Shown piece after piece: positions 34,109 through 43,158 of a stretch of 43,502 nucleotides of DNA (the first letter of the stretch is position 1; each line of letters starts with the position of its first letter). The notes beneath the pieces were generated by a model. The model did no database searches. It was not told the origin of the DNA and saw only the letters and a program-made list of their open reading frames with translations. The position numbers and the translations under genes are program-made. Origin of the DNA: Bacteroidales bacterium (GTDB lineage Bacteria; Bacteroidota; Bacteroidia; Bacteroidales; DTU049); contig JAFGWG010000036.1 of the NCBI GenBank assembly GCA_016937255.1, forward strand, positions 1 through 43,502, read 5' to 3'.

Positions 34109-36475
34109 ATGCAAAAATTAATACTTTTTTTATCACTTTTTTTGCTTGCGCAACTGCTTTTTGCACAGAAATATACAATTAGCGGTTATGTGAAGGACAA
34201 TGAAAGTGGTGAGTCGCTCATCGGATCTACCGTCTACGATAAAGTGTCCCTTCAGGGGACTACTACTAATACATATGGGTTTTACTCCCTTACATTGAAT
34301 GCCGGAGTCTATGATATTACGTTTTCTTTTGTTGGGTATCAAGATTCTGTAGTGAAGGTAAATTTGAATAAAAATACTAGCATTAATATAAGTTTGCCTT
34401 TAAAGGCTATTACAACAAAAGAAGTTGTAATAACTGGTGAAAGACCTGATGAAAATATTCAGAGTACAGATATGGGAAGTTTTAAAATGCCCGTAGAAAA
34501 GATTAAAACCATTCCAGTACTTTTTGGCGAAGTTGATGTCTTGAAAACGATTCAACTCACTCCAGGCGTGCAAAGTGGAGGCGAAGGTAATTCGGCTTTT
34601 TATGTTCGCGGTGGTGGTCCCGATCAAAATCTGATTCTGCTCGATGAGGCTGTGGTATATAATGCCAGCCACTTATTTGGTTTTTTCAGCGTTTTTAATG
34701 CAGATGCCCTTCAAAATGTTGAACTAACCAAAGCAGGAATGCCCTCAAATTATGGTGGGCGTTTAGCTTCTGTACTCGATATCAGCATGAAGGATGGGAA
34801 TATGAAGAAATATCATGTGGAAGGTGGGCTTGGACTTATTTCATCGAGATTGACAGTTCAAGGCCCCATTAAAAAAGATACTTCCTCCTTTATTGTTTCT
34901 GCCCGTCGTACATATGCCGATGTTGTAATGAAGCCTTTTATTAAAAAGACTAGCCCAATGCGAAATTCGGGCTATTATTTCTATGATCTGAATGCGAAAG
35001 TAAACTATAGACTTTCCGATAAAGACAGAATTTTTGCCAGTGGATATTTTGGTCGCGATATTTTTGATCTTAGTGTAGCCGAAGATGAGTTTCAGAATTC
35101 TATTGGCTGGGGGAATGCCACTTTAACTACACGCTGGAATCATCTGTTTAGCCCTAAATTATTTGCAAATACCTCTCTGATTTATAGTGATTATAAGTTT
35201 GAGATGAGTGCGGCGCAGGATTTATATGAAATGAAATTGCGCTCCGGAATTAATGATTATAACGCAAAGCTCGATTTTACATATTTGCCTTCTCCAAAAC
35301 AAAATATTAAATTTGGATTGAACTATGTGCATCACATTTTTACGCCAAATAATATCAGTGCTCGGTCAGGAGATCTCGACCTTGATCTTGGCGATGAAGT
35401 GAAATTGTATTCTCATGAAGCTGCAATTTATCTCAACGATGAATTCGATTTGGGGGAAAATATAAAGATTAGTGCTGGCTTGCGTGGTAGTTATTTTGCC
35501 CATGTTGGTCCTTTCGATCGTTTTGTGATCGACTCGGTTACCGGCATTATTCAGGATACTATTCCTTATTCAGCAGGTGATGTTATCCGCGATTACTGGC
35601 ATATCGAACCACGCATCAGTGCTCGATTTAGAATTAATGAAAAGAGCTCTGTAAAAGCTTCATTTACACAGAATTATCAGTATATCCATTTGGCGTCTCC
35701 CACTACTATTACTCTCCCAACCGACGTTTGGTTTCCGAGTACAGAACTGGTGGAACCGCAATTTGGTACTCAATACAGCCTTGGTTATTATCGAAATTTT
35801 AATGATAATGCTTGGGAATCTAGCGTGGAGATCTATTATAAAGAGATGAAGAACCAGATTGAGTATAAAGAAGGTGCTTTAATGGAGGATAATCTCAATA
35901 ATAATGTCGATAATAATTTCACTTTTGGTGATGGATGGTCTTACGGTGCTGAACTCTTTATAAAAAAACAGATTGGTAGAACAACTGGTTGGTTGGGCTA
36001 TACTTGGTCTAAAACGGAACGCCAGTTTGATGAGATTAATACTGGAGAAATATATCCGGCAAAATACGATAGGCGTAATGATATTTCATTGGTTTTATCC
36101 CATCAATTAATGGAAAATCTAGTGCTTTCTTTTGTTTGGGTATATTCAACAGGTACGACCGCTACCTTGCCTGTTTCACGCTATATTATTGGAGGAAGCA
36201 TTGTGAATGAGTATGGTCCGCGTAATGGTTATCGTATGCCATCATACCATCGAGCCGACTTCAGCATTACCTGGTACCCGAAAAGTAAGAAGAAAACACG
36301 TAAGATTCAGGAAAGTTGGAATTTCTCAATCTACAATCTTTATAATCGTAAAAATCCATATTTCATCTATTTTGATGTGGATGGAAATGTTCTGGAAGGT
36401 AATGTTGTTATTAACGCCAAACAGGTTTCGTTATTCCCAATGCTGCCTTCAATTACATGGAACTTTAAGTTTTAA
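34109..36475 (+). CDS. TonB-dependent receptor with carboxypeptidase-regulatory-like domain
   Basis: A 788-residue outer-membrane transporter. Signal peptide 1-19; a CarboxypepD_reg-like domain (about 22-100, ISGYVKDNESGESLIGSTV); a plug domain (about 125-240) with LKTIQLTPGVQSGGEGNSAF, RGGGPDQNLILLDEAVVYN and GGRLASVLDISMKDG; then a 22-strand-type barrel ending in the aromatic strand SITWNFKF. It is not of the long SusC type. It is followed after 3 bases by a DUF4249 lipoprotein, a pairing recurrent in Bacteroidota, so the two probably form an uptake unit. The substrate is unknown. Confidence 0.92.
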   Translation: MQKLILFLSLFLLAQLLFAQKYTISGYVKDNESGESLIGSTVYDKVSLQGTTTNTYGFYSLTLNAGVYDITFSFVGYQDSVVKVNLNKNTSINISLPLKAITTKEVVITGERPDENIQSTDMGSFKMPVEKIKTIPVLFGEVDVLKTIQLTPGVQSGGEGNSAFYVRGGGPDQNLILLDEAVVYNASHLFGFFSVFNADALQNVELTKAGMPSNYGGRLASVLDISMKDGNMKKYHVEGGLGLISSRLTVQGPIKKDTSSFIVSARRTYADVVMKPFIKKTSPMRNSGYYFYDLNAKVNYRLSDKDRIFASGYFGRDIFDLSVAEDEFQNSIGWGNATLTTRWNHLFSPKLFANTSLIYSDYKFEMSAAQDLYEMKLRSGINDYNAKLDFTYLPSPKQNIKFGLNYVHHIFTPNNISARSGDLDLDLGDEVKLYSHEAAIYLNDEFDLGENIKISAGLRGSYFAHVGPFDRFVIDSVTGIIQDTIPYSAGDVIRDYWHIEPRISARFRINEKSSVKASFTQNYQYIHLASPTTITLPTDVWFPSTELVEPQFGTQYSLGYYRNFNDNAWESSVEIYYKEMKNQIEYKEGALMEDNLNNNVDNNFTFGDGWSYGAELFIKKQIGRTTGWLGYTWSKTERQFDEINTGEIYPAKYDRRNDISLVLSHQLMENLVLSFVWVYSTGTTATLPVSRYIIGGSIVNEYGPRNGYRMPSYHRADFSITWYPKSKKKTRKIQESWNFSIYNLYNRKNPYFIYFDVDGNVLEGNVVINAKQVSLFPMLPSITWNFKF

Positions 36476-36478
36476 GTT

Positions 36479-37357
36479 ATGAAAAATCTCTTTGTCATTA
36501 TATTTATTTTATCCTTGTTTTTTGTTTCTTGTGAAAAGGAAATTGATATTGATTTGCCACAACCTGAGAATAAACTTGTTGTGGAGGGATGGATAGAAAA
36601 CGGGGAATATCCTGTCGTTATCATTTCGAGAAATTCAAGTTATTTCGATCCGATTGATAGTACTGCATTGGCCAACCTTTTTATTACCGATGCACAGGTA
36701 ATTGTCTCAGACGGTATAATAAATGACACCTTGCAGTTGGTGGTTGATATCAATAATATCAATACGGGTACATGGCCTTTTATTTATTATAAGGGCTCAA
36801 AGATTCTAGGTGTGGAGAACGGTGCATACTCATTGGATATTCTTGCAGAAGGGCAGACGATAACGGGTTTTACTACTATCCCACAGGCTCATGGTTTTGA
36901 TTCTTTGTGGTGGAAATCTGAACCTGTTTCTGATACTTTGGGCTATATCTGGGCTACTTTTACTGATCCCGGCAATGAAAAAAACTATTATCGCATCTTT
37001 ACCCGCCGTTTGGGTCGTGATTATGTAGATATTCCATTGTATGGATCTGTTTACGACGATGTATATTTCTCAGGAGAGAGCATTACTTTCTCGATGTTCA
37101 GAGGAATAAGCAGTATTGAAGACGATAGTGCCTATGCCGAAGATGATTTTGGGTACTGGCGTAAGGGAGATACTGTTGTAGTTCGCGTTTCCTCTATGGA
37201 TGTTGCACACTACGATTTTTGGATGTCGGCTGAACAGGAAATGTTTTCAGGTGGAAATCCTTTTGCCAATCCTGTTACCATCAGGCATAATGTTGTAGGG
37301 GCCGTTGGCGTTTTTGGAGGATACGGCTCTGTTTACGATACTTTGATAATTCAATAA
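36479..37357 (+). CDS. DUF4249-family lipoprotein
   Basis: A 292-residue lipoprotein: MKNLFVIIFILSLFFVSC with C18 as the lipidation site, followed by EKEIDIDLPQPENKLVVEGW, the DUF4249 opening. The mature chain is beta-rich with conserved-looking segments TDAQVIVSDG, FTTIPQAHGFDSLWW and YYRIFTRR. It begins 3 bases after the TonB receptor stop. DUF4249 proteins are regularly encoded next to such receptors and may act as a surface lid or binding subunit, analogous to SusD without sequence similarity. That role is inference. Confidence 0.9.
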   Translation: MKNLFVIIFILSLFFVSCEKEIDIDLPQPENKLVVEGWIENGEYPVVIISRNSSYFDPIDSTALANLFITDAQVIVSDGIINDTLQLVVDINNINTGTWPFIYYKGSKILGVENGAYSLDILAEGQTITGFTTIPQAHGFDSLWWKSEPVSDTLGYIWATFTDPGNEKNYYRIFTRRLGRDYVDIPLYGSVYDDVYFSGESITFSMFRGISSIEDDSAYAEDDFGYWRKGDTVVVRVSSMDVAHYDFWMSAEQEMFSGGNPFANPVTIRHNVVGAVGVFGGYGSVYDTLIIQ

Positions 37358-37368
37358 AACCAAATACC

Positions 37369-38322
37369 ATGAGTACAGAAAGAGAACATCGCCAATGTGT
37401 GATTATCGGGTCAGGACCCGCAGGTTATACCGCAGCTATTTATGCGGCCAGAGCAGAACTTAAGCCTTTAATGTATGAAGGAATGCAGCCGGGTGGGCAG
37501 CTAACCATTACTACAGAAGTTGATAATTTTCCGGGCTACCCCGAAGGTGTTACCGGGCCGGTTATAATGGAAGATCTTAAAAAACAAGCCGAGCGTTTTG
37601 GTACTGAAATGCGTTTCGGAAATATTGCCAATGCTGATTTTTCAAAAAGACCTTTCCTGTTGGTTGACGACGACGATAAAGAAATATTGGCTGAAACCGT
37701 TATTATTGCTACCGGTGCTTCTGCCAAATGGCTGGGAATTCCTTCAGAACAAGAATACAATGGTTATGGCGTTAGCGCATGTGCAACTTGTGATGGGTAT
37801 TTCTATCGTGATAAAGTTGTTGCCGTTGTGGGTGGGGGAGATACCGCTGCTGAAGAAGCTACGTATCTTTCTAAATTGGTGAAAAAAGTATATCTGATTC
37901 ATCGTCGCGATGAATTGAGAGCCTCAAAAGCTATGCAGCAAAAAGTTTTTAACACCGAAAAAATTGAAATGGTTTGGGATAGTGGTATTAAAGAAATAGT
38001 AGGTGAGCAAAAAGGATTTGCTAAAGCAGTAACCGGTGTTATTGTTGAAAATCTGAAATCAGGAGAAGAGCGTAGAATAGACCTCGACGGTGTATTTATT
38101 GCCATTGGGCATAAACCCAATACGGATATATTTAAAGGTCAAGTCGAGCTGTTTGAAAATGGATATATTAAAACGGTGCCCGGCTCAACAAAGACCAATA
38201 TCGACGGCGTTTTTGCCTGTGGAGATGTACAGGATCAAACTTACCGTCAAGCAGTTACTGCAGCCGGCTCCGGTTGTATGGCTGCTATCGATGCTGAGCG
38301 CTTTATCAGCAGCAACGAATAA
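37369..38322 (+). CDS. trxB: Thioredoxin-disulfide reductase
   Basis: A 317-residue FAD/NADPH enzyme that keeps thioredoxin reduced. FAD-binding GSGPAGYTAAIYAAR is near the N-terminus, the redox-active pair is C138-A-T-C141 (SACATCDGYFY), NADPH binding is VGGGDTAAEEA plus HRRDELRAS, and the C-terminal FAD segment is FACGDVQDQTYRQAVTAAGSG. It follows the DUF4249 gene by 11 bases on the same strand, so transcription from the receptor promoter is possible, though a housekeeping promoter cannot be excluded. A strong terminator lies just downstream. Confidence 0.97.
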   Translation: MSTEREHRQCVIIGSGPAGYTAAIYAARAELKPLMYEGMQPGGQLTITTEVDNFPGYPEGVTGPVIMEDLKKQAERFGTEMRFGNIANADFSKRPFLLVDDDDKEILAETVIIATGASAKWLGIPSEQEYNGYGVSACATCDGYFYRDKVVAVVGGGDTAAEEATYLSKLVKKVYLIHRRDELRASKAMQQKVFNTEKIEMVWDSGIKEIVGEQKGFAKAVTGVIVENLKSGEERRIDLDGVFIAIGHKPNTDIFKGQVELFENGYIKTVPGSTKTNIDGVFACGDVQDQTYRQAVTAAGSGCMAAIDAERFISSNE

Positions 38323-38347
38323 AGTAATTCTTTGAAATATTTGCCTT

Positions 38348-38374
38348 AGCCCCGGAGTTTTTTGGGGCTTTTTT
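38348..38374 (+). terminator. Rho-independent terminator after trxB
   Basis: AGCCCC (38348-38353) pairs with GGGGCT (38364-38369), followed by a run of T to 38374. It lies 26 bases after the trxB stop. Confidence 0.85.
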
Positions 38375-38378
38375 ATAT

Positions 38379-38415
38379 AAAAAAAAGGGTTGTTCCCGTT
38401 GGGGAAGCAACCCTT
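38379..38415 (-). terminator. Rho-independent terminator of the CUB-protein operon
   Basis: On the minus strand AAGGGTTG-CTTCCCC...GGGAA-CAACCCTT forms a long stem: the outer 8-bp arms are 38385-38392 and 38408-38415, with an inner TTCCC/GGGAA stem. It is followed by eight T (plus-strand A 38379-38386). It lies just beyond the stop at 38437 and back to back with the trxB terminator. Confidence 0.85.
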
Positions 38416-38436
38416 GTCTGTTTATGATGATAAGAA

Positions 38437-40788
38437 TTATTTGGATCGAGTGATAATAAATACTTCTTTATGCTCTCCACCAAGAGTAAGGTAATACATG
38501 CCTTCGGCATATTCAGATGTGTTGATCTCTTTATGATACTGATCAATGACTCCACTTTCAATAACTTCTCCTGCAACATTATATATTCTATAGAAATTGT
38601 ATAGCAATGAAGCATCTGCGTCTATACTGATTGCATCGGTGGCTGGATTAGGATATATTTGTAATAAATCATCCATGTTCTCAAGCATATTAACGCTAAC
38701 AACTTTGCTGTATGAGAATGCCCCGTCAAAATCAGTTTGTTTGATGCGGTAGAAAATTACATCTTCTCCCGGGTTTTCGTCGAGATATGTGTAGCGTTTT
38801 ATTTCATTGCTGTTTCCCGAACCATCAATTGTGGCAATAGCCTCGAAAATATCTCCGTTATATGAACGTTCTACATTGAAATAATCATTGTTGACTTCTG
38901 AAGCTGTTCTCCACGAAATGTTGACATTTTCACCTGATGGTTTTGCAATTAGATCGAGGAAGCCAACAGGCAGAATTGTACAGTCAAATGCAGCACCGTT
39001 GGTTAACGTCCAGTCTAATGAATAAGAATTTGGGTTTAGTTTATTCCATTCGTTAATCATGATAAAATATGCTTCTCCTGCAACGACATCAAGCTCTGCA
39101 ACAAACTGGTCACCGCTTACATCTTCAGATAAATCTCCTGATGAAGTACTTAAACCGGTTTTTCCGGGGCTGGAATAAGCTGCAAATGAGCATCTGACAG
39201 GAGGCCCTAAAGTATTACAGTCTGAGCTTTTATAAATGGCAAAGTCCATGTCGCTATTTCCCAATGGCTGAATTTCGAGTTCCACTGTTCCACTGCTGGA
39301 TATTTCAAAACGATACCATTCGGTAAAATTTTCTGAAGTAACACATCCGCCACAGCCTTCAGAGTTAAGGCCGGGACCCCAAACTTCAGAGTTTACACTG
39401 ATGTCATTACAAAGAGCAACGGCGTTAGAGCAATCATAATTATAGGTGCCGTCTGGGCCGCTTGCAAAGGGTACACATGACAACGAAATATCCCATCCTT
39501 CCCAATAACCACTGTTTGCAGCACTGGAGGAGAATCTGAAAGTTAAACAGCCACTGGGGTGTGTTGAAGTTATTGTAGGACTCCAGGCACCACCTGTAGT
39601 ATAAATCTGAGGAGCAGTTAAGCTTCCACAGCCACTCCAAATTGTAGTGCTGTTTTGTGTTGGTCCGTTTTGTACATATAAGACATCTGTACAACCTGCA
39701 GGGGCTGTAGTGTATTCAACTTCAAGAACATTAATGGTTGCTTGAACTGCAGTTAATGGGTTACTCGGACAGAAAGTTCTGTAAATTTGATTGATATTGT
39801 TGGAGTAGGTTACTCCGGGTCCACCATTGTCGTAATATGATCCGGTGCAAGTGGAAACCATACACATTCCAAGGTAAGTATTCTGTATTCCGGTTGTAGG
39901 GTGGTAATATGGTCCGCCAATAGCTTCGGGGCAGGCACCGCAGTCAAAAGGACAAGTATTACATGTTTCGCCTGATCCGCAATAATAGTCGCCACAAATG
40001 TCTGAATAACTTTCTGTTGCACAAAAGTCAAATGTTCCTTCAGTAGTGCTCGAAACACCTAGATAGTATATCCCTTCAGTTAAATTAGTGAATTGAACAT
40101 TGGTGCCAGATGCAACACATTGGGCGCTTTGCGCAGGATAAACAGAATAGTTGGGACACTCTCCGAAAACAAGTAAGTATTCAACATTTGCAAAGCTTGC
40201 ATTTTGCAATTGAATATCTAAAGTGTTCATTCCTGCAGTAAGATCAATAGTGTACCAAACAGTATTGCCAGAAGTGAAACAACCATAATTAAAATCAGCA
40301 GTTGCTCCTACATTGGTCTCCCCAATAAGACATGTTCCATCTAGAGGAGGAATAGTGCCGCTAATAATCTCATCATTTGATAGTGTTGGTGCTGCAGAAC
40401 AAGTTATTGTTGCTTCCCAGCCCGGTCGAGTTGTTGAAGCATTGGATACGAAAATTACGGTAATGCAATTACAACTGGAAGTGATTAATCCTGTTCCGGG
40501 GTTTGTAATATTTGGTGTACCACTGCTGGCATCTGAACCATAATAAATGAAAAGGTTATCTCCATTTTTAAGATCCATGGCAGTAAAGTTTATGCTAATA
40601 TATGTTCCAGATGAGGAACAAAATACTATGGTGTCATTTTCATTATTCCCATAGTCTCCTCCAGCTCCACCTGAGTCGTAAAAATTGCCACTGCAGGTTG
40701 CAAATGAACCTGTTTGCATATTATAAGTCTGAGCATTTAAGCTTATTGCAAAAAGTACAAAAATTGAGAAGTAAAATAATTTTTTCAT
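38437..40788 (-). CDS. Secreted multidomain T9SS cargo with two CUB-like domains
   Basis: A 783-residue exported protein. Signal peptide 1-19 (ending LNA-Q). A CUB-like domain (about 32-130) with CSGNFYDSGGAGGDY and GWEATITC is followed by a beta domain (about 145-260). Then comes a cysteine knot-like stretch at about 263-288 (CGDYYCGSGETCNTCPFDC pattern). A second CUB-like domain (about 310-430, CTGSYYDNGGPG to ISLSC) and a pre-peptidase-like domain (about 450-610) follow. A FN3-like segment (WRTASEVNNDYFNVERSYNG) leads to the type A sorting domain (about 700-783, LQIYPNPATDAISID and GMYYLTLGG). CUB domains bind proteins or glycans, so an adhesive role is plausible. It overlaps the small upstream gene (ATGA). 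Confidence 0.88.
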   Translation of the reverse strand: MKKLFYFSIFVLFAISLNAQTYNMQTGSFATCSGNFYDSGGAGGDYGNNENDTIVFCSSSGTYISINFTAMDLKNGDNLFIYYGSDASSGTPNITNPGTGLITSSCNCITVIFVSNASTTRPGWEATITCSAAPTLSNDEIISGTIPPLDGTCLIGETNVGATADFNYGCFTSGNTVWYTIDLTAGMNTLDIQLQNASFANVEYLLVFGECPNYSVYPAQSAQCVASGTNVQFTNLTEGIYYLGVSSTTEGTFDFCATESYSDICGDYYCGSGETCNTCPFDCGACPEAIGGPYYHPTTGIQNTYLGMCMVSTCTGSYYDNGGPGVTYSNNINQIYRTFCPSNPLTAVQATINVLEVEYTTAPAGCTDVLYVQNGPTQNSTTIWSGCGSLTAPQIYTTGGAWSPTITSTHPSGCLTFRFSSSAANSGYWEGWDISLSCVPFASGPDGTYNYDCSNAVALCNDISVNSEVWGPGLNSEGCGGCVTSENFTEWYRFEISSSGTVELEIQPLGNSDMDFAIYKSSDCNTLGPPVRCSFAAYSSPGKTGLSTSSGDLSEDVSGDQFVAELDVVAGEAYFIMINEWNKLNPNSYSLDWTLTNGAAFDCTILPVGFLDLIAKPSGENVNISWRTASEVNNDYFNVERSYNGDIFEAIATIDGSGNSNEIKRYTYLDENPGEDVIFYRIKQTDFDGAFSYSKVVSVNMLENMDDLLQIYPNPATDAISIDADASLLYNFYRIYNVAGEVIESGVIDQYHKEINTSEYAEGMYYLTLGGEHKEVFIITRSK

Positions 40789-41078
40789 TCTTCTCTCCTT
40801 TCTGCCTCTTGTGTCTTATGGCTAAGATCAGGCACAATACGTTCTTGCTCTTCTGGATTTACACGAATTACAATTTTGTTTTCTGTCGGTAATACCGAGC
40901 TTTTAGGATCAACTCGAACTTTTTGATTGACATCAAAAGACTCATTTGGTTGAACCTTGATTTCGTTCACTTCTTTTACGGGTGTTTTCTGTTTGTTCCC
41001 AATATTGTTTTGCGCATGTGCACAATAAACCCCCAGGAATAACATTCCAAATACAAAAATAATAATCCTCATAATCAT
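40785..41078 (-). CDS. Small exported protein upstream of the CUB cargo
   Basis: A 97-residue protein I do not recognise. A signal peptide (about 1-22, ending HAQ) precedes a short, very polar and charged chain rich in K, E, N, Q and P, with no cysteine in the mature part and no sorting tail, so it is likely disordered. Its TGA overlaps the ATG of the CUB protein (40785-40788), which strongly implies co-expression and supports it being real. The longer frame starts with TTG. The ATG at 41078 is used here and the one at 41072 is equally plausible. Confidence 0.65.
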   Translation of the reverse strand: MIMRIIIFVFGMLFLGVYCAHAQNNIGNKQKTPVKEVNEIKVQPNESFDVNQKVRVDPKSSVLPTENKIVIRVNPEEQERIVPDLSHKTQEAERREE

Positions 41079-41275
41079 CAAAAACAGGTAATTCTACCTA
41101 CTAAGATACATCATAATGCATGAAAGTTCAATTTAGAAATGGAATGGAAACTGTTGTTTTGATTAGATAAGTAAATATTCTAAAACATTAGTATATAAAT
41201 GCTTAAATATATTCGACAATAAGCTTAGTTTGGCCGCTAAAAAGAAAGGTTAATCTCTTGTTAATTATTTCGCAA

Positions 41276-42643
41276 TCAGTTATTTCGACTATTCAAACTC
41301 AAAACCCCAAGCAATCGATCATAAATTTCACCGGGCTCACGATAATAAACATAAATAGTATAATCGTTATCGGCCTCATAATGCCGGCCTTCTATATATG
41401 AGTCATCTGCAATATTTTTTTGATTTGGTAAAAATGCATAGAGATAATTATAATAGCCTTGCTTCAAAAGGAGTGAATCGGCATATCCACCACGATCAAA
41501 ATCATATTCCATTTTATTGGCGTCGGTAAAATTCCAGTCACTTAATGAACCCATGATATACACACTTCCTTCGCTTAAAGGATTAGGGTATTTAAGAAAG
41601 AAGTGCACCCAAACATATTCGCTTTCTGTATCGGTGTCGCTGCCATCATCATTTTTAATCAAAAAACGTCCATTAATATCGTCTCCGCTTTCATATCGCT
41701 GAAATGGACGTCTCTCATCATTGGTGAGATATACATGGTACATTTGATCTTGTCTATCAATTTTGGCAATATTCTCACTGTTATATGATAGACTTTTAAT
41801 ATCAAAGAAGCGAAATTCATTCGTAGCATCAAAACTATTACCAGATTCGTAGTTATAATCATAAATATTTCCCTTTACCATTCTCGGTTTCAGATTGGTG
41901 ATGGCATTATCGTAACGTCCGTTTTGCTGCACAACAATATGTAGGTTTTGGTATGGATTTATAAGTTCAAAACTGCCACTATTGATTTCAAAATCAACTT
42001 CTTGTCGGTAATTGCGGGTTTCAATATCTGTGCCTTGCTTCACATTGGCAGTTATACCCAATTGATGTTCATTAATATAAAAACGTCGAGTTACAGCCAG
42101 CTTTTCTTCACCGTTTTCGTTATACCAAACTTTCAATAGATAATTTCCACTTCTGGTGGGTTTCATATTATTGCCAGGAATGATGGCTTTGTAATGAATA
42201 TAGGGTTGATAGGTATTTCTTGAATAGGCATAATCGGTGATTTCCTCTTCGAAAAATCCATCGAGATATTCCATTTGTAAAAGATCAACCGGTTTCCATT
42301 CTGCATCACAGAGTATAAATGTATATCTGAATTCTTTGGTGTTTTCACTTAAATCATCGAAATGAAGTGCGAGGGTCTGTTCTCCCCCAAAATCAAGAAT
42401 GGGTGGGCTAAAAACCCAGTCGCTGCCATGTAAAACTACAGATTTTATGGTAGGAATATAGATGAGGTCTTCATATTTCATGCGATCTTCCACAAAATAA
42501 TCGTCGGGATCATCGTTTTTTATCTGATCGTCTTTCGAAAAATTATTTTCAACATCATTATTAATGACATCACTGTTTTTCTTTGTGGTTTTACAGGAAA
42601 CTAGAAAACCTAAAACCAATATGGCGACTAATATCTTTCTCAT
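41276..42643 (-). CDS. Type IX secretion system plug protein (DUF5103)
   Basis: A 455-residue lipoprotein of the family formerly DUF5103, now named after the plug protein that closes the periplasmic end of the SprA/Sov translocon pore when no cargo is present. The lipobox is MRKILVAILVLGFLVSC with C17, followed by KTTKK and an acidic linker. The first domain includes IKSVVLHGSDWVFSPPIL and FRYTFILCDAEWKPVDLL, with QMEYLDGFFEEEITDY. The C-terminal E-set-like part has GSVYIMGSLSDWNF and QGYYNYLYAF. The usual protein has a plain signal; the lipobox here is a direct reading. The longer frame needs a TTG. A truncated copy of its 5' end lies 210 bases upstream. Confidence 0.85.
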   Translation of the reverse strand: MRKILVAILVLGFLVSCKTTKKNSDVINNDVENNFSKDDQIKNDDPDDYFVEDRMKYEDLIYIPTIKSVVLHGSDWVFSPPILDFGGEQTLALHFDDLSENTKEFRYTFILCDAEWKPVDLLQMEYLDGFFEEEITDYAYSRNTYQPYIHYKAIIPGNNMKPTRSGNYLLKVWYNENGEEKLAVTRRFYINEHQLGITANVKQGTDIETRNYRQEVDFEINSGSFELINPYQNLHIVVQQNGRYDNAITNLKPRMVKGNIYDYNYESGNSFDATNEFRFFDIKSLSYNSENIAKIDRQDQMYHVYLTNDERRPFQRYESGDDINGRFLIKNDDGSDTDTESEYVWVHFFLKYPNPLSEGSVYIMGSLSDWNFTDANKMEYDFDRGGYADSLLLKQGYYNYLYAFLPNQKNIADDSYIEGRHYEADNDYTIYVYYREPGEIYDRLLGVLSLNSRNN

Positions 42644-42702
42644 GAGGTATGCATTAAAAACTCGCAAATTGCTGCTTTATTGTTCAATAGCATTATCTAT
42701 TG

Positions 42703-42710
42703 CAAAGATG
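42703..42710 (-). promoter_or_regulatory. Possible -7 element of the plug gene
   Basis: The minus strand reads CATCTTTG (variant of TAnnTTTG), 59 bases before the ATG at 42643. The same word followed by CAATA occurs 55 bases before the truncated copy's ATG (43012-43019), so it was duplicated with the gene start. Confidence 0.45.
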
Positions 42711-42737
42711 GGAATTTTTATGAAATAATGAGGTTGA

Positions 42738-42839
42738 AATTTTATTATTGGTGGTACTGACCTAGATGCTGGAAACTATTTCATTTCATTTATTGCCGAA
42801 AACGACCAAACCTATTCGGGCCAGTTTGTGAAGGAGTAG
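42738..42839 (+). pseudogene. Orphan C-terminal tail of a T9SS type A sorting domain
   Basis: After an in-frame TGA (42735-42737) the frame encodes 33 residues ending TDLDAGNYFISFIAENDQ-TYSGQFVKE and TAG. The pattern L-x-x-G-x-Y-F-I-x-F...Y-x-x-x-F-V-K-E-stop is the last strand pair of T9SS type A sorting domains. No upstream part of such a protein exists here, so this is the leftover of a deleted cargo gene. Confidence 0.6.
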
Positions 42840-42848
42840 TCTTTGGGT

Positions 42849-42956
42849 CTAAATTAGCATACCTTTTTTCAGTATGTTATGCTCTGCATCATCCTTCGTA
42901 GTTTTACAGGAAACAAAAATGCTGATGAGGGCTATGGCAAAGAGAATCTTTTTCAT
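42849..42956 (-). pseudogene. Truncated duplicate of the plug-gene 5' end (35-codon lipoprotein stub)
   Basis: The frame encodes a 35-residue product starting MKKILFAIALISIFVSC-KTTK, with the lipidation cysteine at position 17. This is the same spacing and the same following KTTK as in the plug protein (MRKILVAILVLGFLVSC-KTTK). After that the sequences diverge and a stop follows (TAG at 42849-42851). The upstream region is duplicated too: GCTTTATTGTT and TATTGCAAAGATGGGA occur in the same order before both starts. It could still be translated as a tiny lipoprotein, but a decayed partial duplication is the simplest reading. Confidence 0.7.
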
Positions 42957-43088
42957 ACTGTGAATTTAACTCCGAAATGCAGGCTTTATTGTTTATGTGC
43001 CTATGGTATTGCAAAGATGGGAAAAAATACTAAAATGGATTAAGGGGTGATAATTATTCATATATGTGAATTTATATAAAAATTATTG

Positions 43089-43103
43089 TTTTTTTTTTTT
43101 TTT
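43089..43103 (+). repeat. Poly-T tract of 15 bases
   Basis: Fifteen consecutive T, the longest homopolymer in the window. Such tracts may vary in length by slippage and are also error-prone in sequencing. Confidence 0.8.
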
Positions 43104-43158
43104 ACACGTTAAAAATAATTATATATTTTTCCCGTTATTGGACCGAAAAAAATATTTT

